From: Leptospirillum sp.
Lineage (GTDB): Bacteria; Nitrospirota; Leptospirillia; Leptospirillales; Leptospirillaceae
Assembly (NCBI GenBank): GCA_027346125.1
Contig: DAIEST010000062.1
Coordinates: forward strand, 1 to 17,773
DNA: 17,773 nucleotides
Reading direction: 5' to 3'
This document shows positions 15,455-17,773 of the stretch, piece after piece. The notes below the pieces were generated by a model, which did not search any database, was not told the DNA's origin, and saw nothing but the letters and a program-made list of their open reading frames with translations. Positions within the stretch are counted from its first letter, which is position 1, and each line of letters opens with the position of its first letter. Made by a program: the position numbers and the translations under genes.

Positions 15455-16135
15455 ATGGCATCCTATGTGGCAGGAGATCTTCACGGACAGGTCAGGATCC
15501 TGGAAGCCCTTCTCAGAAGCGTCCGGTTCGACCCCAGGGAGGATCGCCTGTATTCGGTCGGAGACGTGATCGATCGGGGAACGGACACGGGGGAACTGGT
15601 CGCATTTCTCCATGAAGGGGCCAGGGCCGGATGGTTCTCGCCGATCATGGGAAACCACGAAGAGTTGCTGCTTGCCTATCTGAAAGACCCCCGGCGCCAC
15701 GGCGCGGACTATCTCGATCCCGGGTTCGGAGGCCGGGTCACGATTTCAGCGCTGGAACGCTCTCCCCGGTCAGACGACCTTCTCGAATGGATTGCCGGAT
15801 GGCCCCTCGTGCTTTCCCTGGACTCGTTCATCCTGGTCCACGGGGCGCTTCCCCGCATCCGGCAGAGCATCTGGGGAGACCCGGATCTCTGCGACAAGCG
15901 GGTCGACAGCGAAACGGGATTCCATTCCTGCCTGTGGGCACGGCCTCCCGAGCTTTATCCCTCCTACGACCAGAAAACGGTGATCTCCGGCCACAACATC
16001 GTTCAGGAAGGCCAGCACTACCAGGATGGCATCATCCTGATCGATACCGGGGGATACCGTACCGGCCGACTGACGCTCTTCAGGCTGGAAGACCGTTCGT
16101 TTCACAGTTTCCAGGGAAAGCCCCGGTGTGGCTAG
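15455..16135 (+). CDS. Metallophosphoesterase, bacterial PP2A / lambda phosphatase-like
   Basis: A 226-residue binuclear metal phosphatase of the PPP family, close in length to lambda phosphatase (221). All metal and phosphate motifs are present: GDLHG at 7-11, GDVIDRG at 36-42, GNHE at 66-69, His129 in LVHGALP, SGHN at 178-181 and IDTGG at 196-200. It has no signal peptide, so it should be cytoplasmic. Bacterial relatives act on phosphoproteins (PrpA-like) or on dinucleoside polyphosphates; the motifs do not separate these. The ATG at 15455-15457 has AGGA 7 bases upstream. Third gene after hpnH and the oxidoreductase. It ends in TAG, 7 bases from the convergent hemY stop. Confidence 0.92.
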   Translation: MASYVAGDLHGQVRILEALLRSVRFDPREDRLYSVGDVIDRGTDTGELVAFLHEGARAGWFSPIMGNHEELLLAYLKDPRRHGADYLDPGFGGRVTISALERSPRSDDLLEWIAGWPLVLSLDSFILVHGALPRIRQSIWGDPDLCDKRVDSETGFHSCLWARPPELYPSYDQKTVISGHNIVQEGQHYQDGIILIDTGGYRTGRLTLFRLEDRSFHSFQGKPRCG

Positions 16136-16142
16136 ACCCCTT

Positions 16143-17516
16143 TCAGAGCGCCAGAATCTCTTCCGCCGCCTTCACCCCTGACGCAAACGTTTTCGCGACG
16201 GAAACCCCTTCGAGGTAATTGCCCGCGAGACGGAGGCGGGGGGGAAGCCCCGAACGGATGCTCCGGATCCGCTCCCCGTGACCGAGAACATACTGGGGTA
16301 TCGCCCTTTCCCACCGCTGAATCCGGAAAAAGTCCGGCTTTCCGACCGTCCCCAGAAGATCCTTCAACTCGCCCAGGACAATCCGTTCGAGGTCCTCGTC
16401 AAACGCATGGGCCAGTTTCTGTGCGGTCATTCCTCCCACAAAGACGGTCAGAAGGACTTTCCCGTCGGGGGATCGCTCCGGAAAAAGCGACGACGAAAAA
16501 ATGACTCCCAGTATCTTGCGGTTTTCCACCGTGGGGCAGAGGATGCCGAACCCGTCGAGACGATGCGCGACCTTCTCTCTGGAAAAGCCTGCATAGCAGA
16601 TCGCCAGCGGCGCATACGGGATGGATTCGAGCTCCCCGGAGGGGCCCTCCAGGAAGGCCCGCAGAATTTCGCCCGCATCCGGGGCCGAAGTCGCCAGGAT
16701 CAGGTTCCGGGATGTCATGTAGTACTCCTGATCGTCATACATGAGTCCCACCTGAAAACCCTCCTCCTCCAGCATCGTCCACTTGATCACCTCCGCATTC
16801 ACCCCGGCGTCGTCTCCCATGTAGGATTCGAAAGCGGACACCATCTCGCCCATTCCCCCGGGGAACGAAAAAAGGCCGGACGGGACCAGCGAAGGGGAAG
16901 ATTTCCGTTTCTTGATCAACCGGGCCACCGCGCCGCGAAAAAGCCCTCCGTGCCGGCGCTCCAGCTCCCGGAGCACCGGAAAGGCCGCTCCGACCGACAG
17001 CAGATCGGGATCCGAAGCATAAACCCCCTTGACGAACGGATCCGCCAGATAAAGAAGCGCTTCATCTCCCAATCGACGCCGGACGAAATGCCCCAGACTC
17101 TCTTCCCCTCCATCTGTCCTGGGTGGAACCCCCCACTCCCGCATCAACCGGATCTTTCCCTTCCACGAAAGGAGCGGGGAACGGAGAAAAGAAACGACTG
17201 AACAGGGCAACGGGAGCAGTTTCCCGTCCCTCAGGATGAACCGGTTTCTTCCTTCGGGAGAGGCCGGAAGGATCCGGCCTTCGAGTCCCGTCTCCCGGAT
17301 CCAGGCCATGAGCGGTTCGTCGGCAGATGCCATGAGACTGTTCGGGCCAAACTCCAGAAGGTATCCCTGGTCGGGGACAGTCAGCATCGCCCCGCCCAGA
17401 TACCCCCTCGATTCCAGCAGTCGAACCGTCTGACCCTTCTTTTTGAGGGTCATCGCTGCCCCCAGACCGGCAATGCCGCCACCCACAACAATGGTATCGC
17501 AATCGAAAACGGCCAA
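16143..17516 (-). CDS. hemY: Protoporphyrinogen/coproporphyrinogen oxidase, HemY (HemG) type
   Basis: FAD enzyme that oxidises protoporphyrinogen IX (or coproporphyrinogen III in the alternative pathway) late in heme synthesis. At 457 residues it matches the family. The N-terminal FAD loop GGGIAG is at 12-17 with Glu35 ending the next strand. GGAMLTVPDQGYLLEFGPNS (41-60) is the hallmark of this oxidase group, and LAGNYLEGVSVAKTFASG near the C-terminus is the conserved FAD-contact block. The start is taken as TTG at 17514-17516, because AGGAGG sits 5 bases before it and it gives the standard N-terminus. An ATG at 17547-17549 has no ribosome site. It stands apart from other heme genes here, converges on the phosphatase gene and diverges from a membrane protein gene. 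Confidence 0.92.
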   Translation of the reverse strand: MAVFDCDTIVVGGGIAGLGAAMTLKKKGQTVRLLESRGYLGGAMLTVPDQGYLLEFGPNSLMASADEPLMAWIRETGLEGRILPASPEGRNRFILRDGKLLPLPCSVVSFLRSPLLSWKGKIRLMREWGVPPRTDGGEESLGHFVRRRLGDEALLYLADPFVKGVYASDPDLLSVGAAFPVLRELERRHGGLFRGAVARLIKKRKSSPSLVPSGLFSFPGGMGEMVSAFESYMGDDAGVNAEVIKWTMLEEEGFQVGLMYDDQEYYMTSRNLILATSAPDAGEILRAFLEGPSGELESIPYAPLAICYAGFSREKVAHRLDGFGILCPTVENRKILGVIFSSSLFPERSPDGKVLLTVFVGGMTAQKLAHAFDEDLERIVLGELKDLLGTVGKPDFFRIQRWERAIPQYVLGHGERIRSIRSGLPPRLRLAGNYLEGVSVAKTFASGVKAAEEILAL

Positions 17517-17570
17517 GGTGCCCTCCTCCCAAACCCGGTAACCCGACATACATACATGCCCAGAAGAGCG

Positions 17571-17599
17571 TTGGACGAACCTGAACTCTCCGATATAAT
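17571..17599 (+). promoter_or_regulatory. Possible promoter reading towards the right-edge gene
   Basis: TTGGAC at 17571-17576 and a perfect TATAAT at 17594-17599 are 17 bases apart on the plus strand. The -10 box runs into the ATG at 17598-17600, so if this promoter is used, the gene to its right must start further downstream. The -35 box matches consensus in only three positions. Confidence 0.45.
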
Positions 17600-17624
17600 G
17601 AAGGGGCTTCCGGCCATTTTGCAA
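17595..17624 (-). promoter_or_regulatory. Weak candidate promoter of hemY
   Basis: On the minus strand TTGCAA at 17619-17624 and CATTAT at 17595-17600 are 18 bases apart, each matching consensus in four of six positions. Transcription would start near 17588, giving a leader of about 70 bases to the TTG start. It overlaps the -10 box of the opposite strand. The AT-rich core makes chance matches likely. Confidence 0.3.
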
Positions 17625-17773
17625 TCCGGTCGCAATTTCACAGGACAAACGGCCAGGAACAGACGACACTATCGCAGAAGGGATCCCCTGTTGTCCCCGG
17701 TGATCGCCGCACTCATTCTTGTCTTTCTCGGATGGACCCTATTTTCTCTCTGGTCCGCCAGTCATGGCAAATT
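17598..17773 (+). CDS. N-terminal part of an unidentified membrane-anchored protein (cut off by the window end)
   Basis: An open frame runs from an ATG at 17598-17600 to the window edge (58 complete codons). It encodes an arginine-rich stretch (RNRRHYRRRDP) and then one hydrophobic segment, ALILVFLGWTLFSLW, followed by SASHGK. This is the pattern of a single-pass anchor or signal sequence with a basic cytoplasmic side. The ATG has no ribosome site and overlaps a TATAAT. A TTG at 17691-17693, 7 bases after AGAAGGG, is a credible alternative start that leaves only a short N-terminus before the membrane segment. Too little is visible to name a family. Confidence 0.45.
   Translation, partial: MKGLPAILQSGRNFTGQTARNRRHYRRRDPLLSPVIAALILVFLGWTLFSLWSASHGK

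Noticed and set aside
16100..16170. Bidirectional terminator between the convergent phosphatase and hemY genes
   Set aside because: The best pairing (GAAAG with CTTTC plus a 3-pair inner stem) is weak, lies largely inside coding sequence and has no U-tract. The 7-base gap leaves no room for a standard terminator.
1..17773. CRISPR arrays, tRNA or rRNA genes, insertion sequences, prophage or attachment sites
   Set aside because: No regularly spaced repeats, no cloverleaf-like stretch, no transposase or integrase frame and no long terminal repeats were seen. Almost all of the window is covered by housekeeping genes.

Overview
The window is a gene-dense, GC-rich piece of a bacterial chromosome with 15 protein genes (both end genes are cut off), no RNA genes, no mobile elements and no gap above 300 bases. 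An orphan hopanoid gene (hpnH), complete pentose phosphate genes and a ClpXP-trigger factor set together look like an acidophilic Nitrospirota relative of Leptospirillum. That placement is an inference from gene content and protein flavour, not something the sequence proves.

Left block (1-2404, minus strand): tig-clpP-clpX, a protein folding and proteolysis operon behind a promoter with a perfect TATAAT. clpX runs off the left edge.

Central block (2419-13182, minus strand), in transcription order: glk, pgl, tkt, tal, gnd, zwf, then a large unknown lipoprotein and an FAD monooxygenase whose start overlaps the lipoprotein stop. The six sugar genes encode a route from glucose through the oxidative and non-oxidative pentose phosphate pathway, giving NADPH and pentose or erythrose phosphates. 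gnd carries an in-frame amber codon at position 21 that would remove the cofactor-binding loop unless it is a sequencing error or is read through. A long hairpin lies in the leader between pgl and tkt.

Right block (13219-16135, plus strand): hpnH (adenosylhopane synthesis), a quinone-oxidoreductase-like dehydrogenase and a PP2A/lambda-type metallophosphatase, apparently one operon. The glk and hpnH promoters face each other and overlap, so polymerase may be able to occupy only one at a time. The hpnH leader can fold into a long stem-loop followed by a small hairpin that hides its ribosome binding site. This makes it the best candidate here for an undescribed cis-regulatory RNA.

Right end: a protoporphyrinogen oxidase gene (hemY/hemG type, minus strand, probable TTG start) converges on the phosphatase with a 7-base gap. 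It diverges from a truncated plus-strand gene for a membrane-anchored protein.
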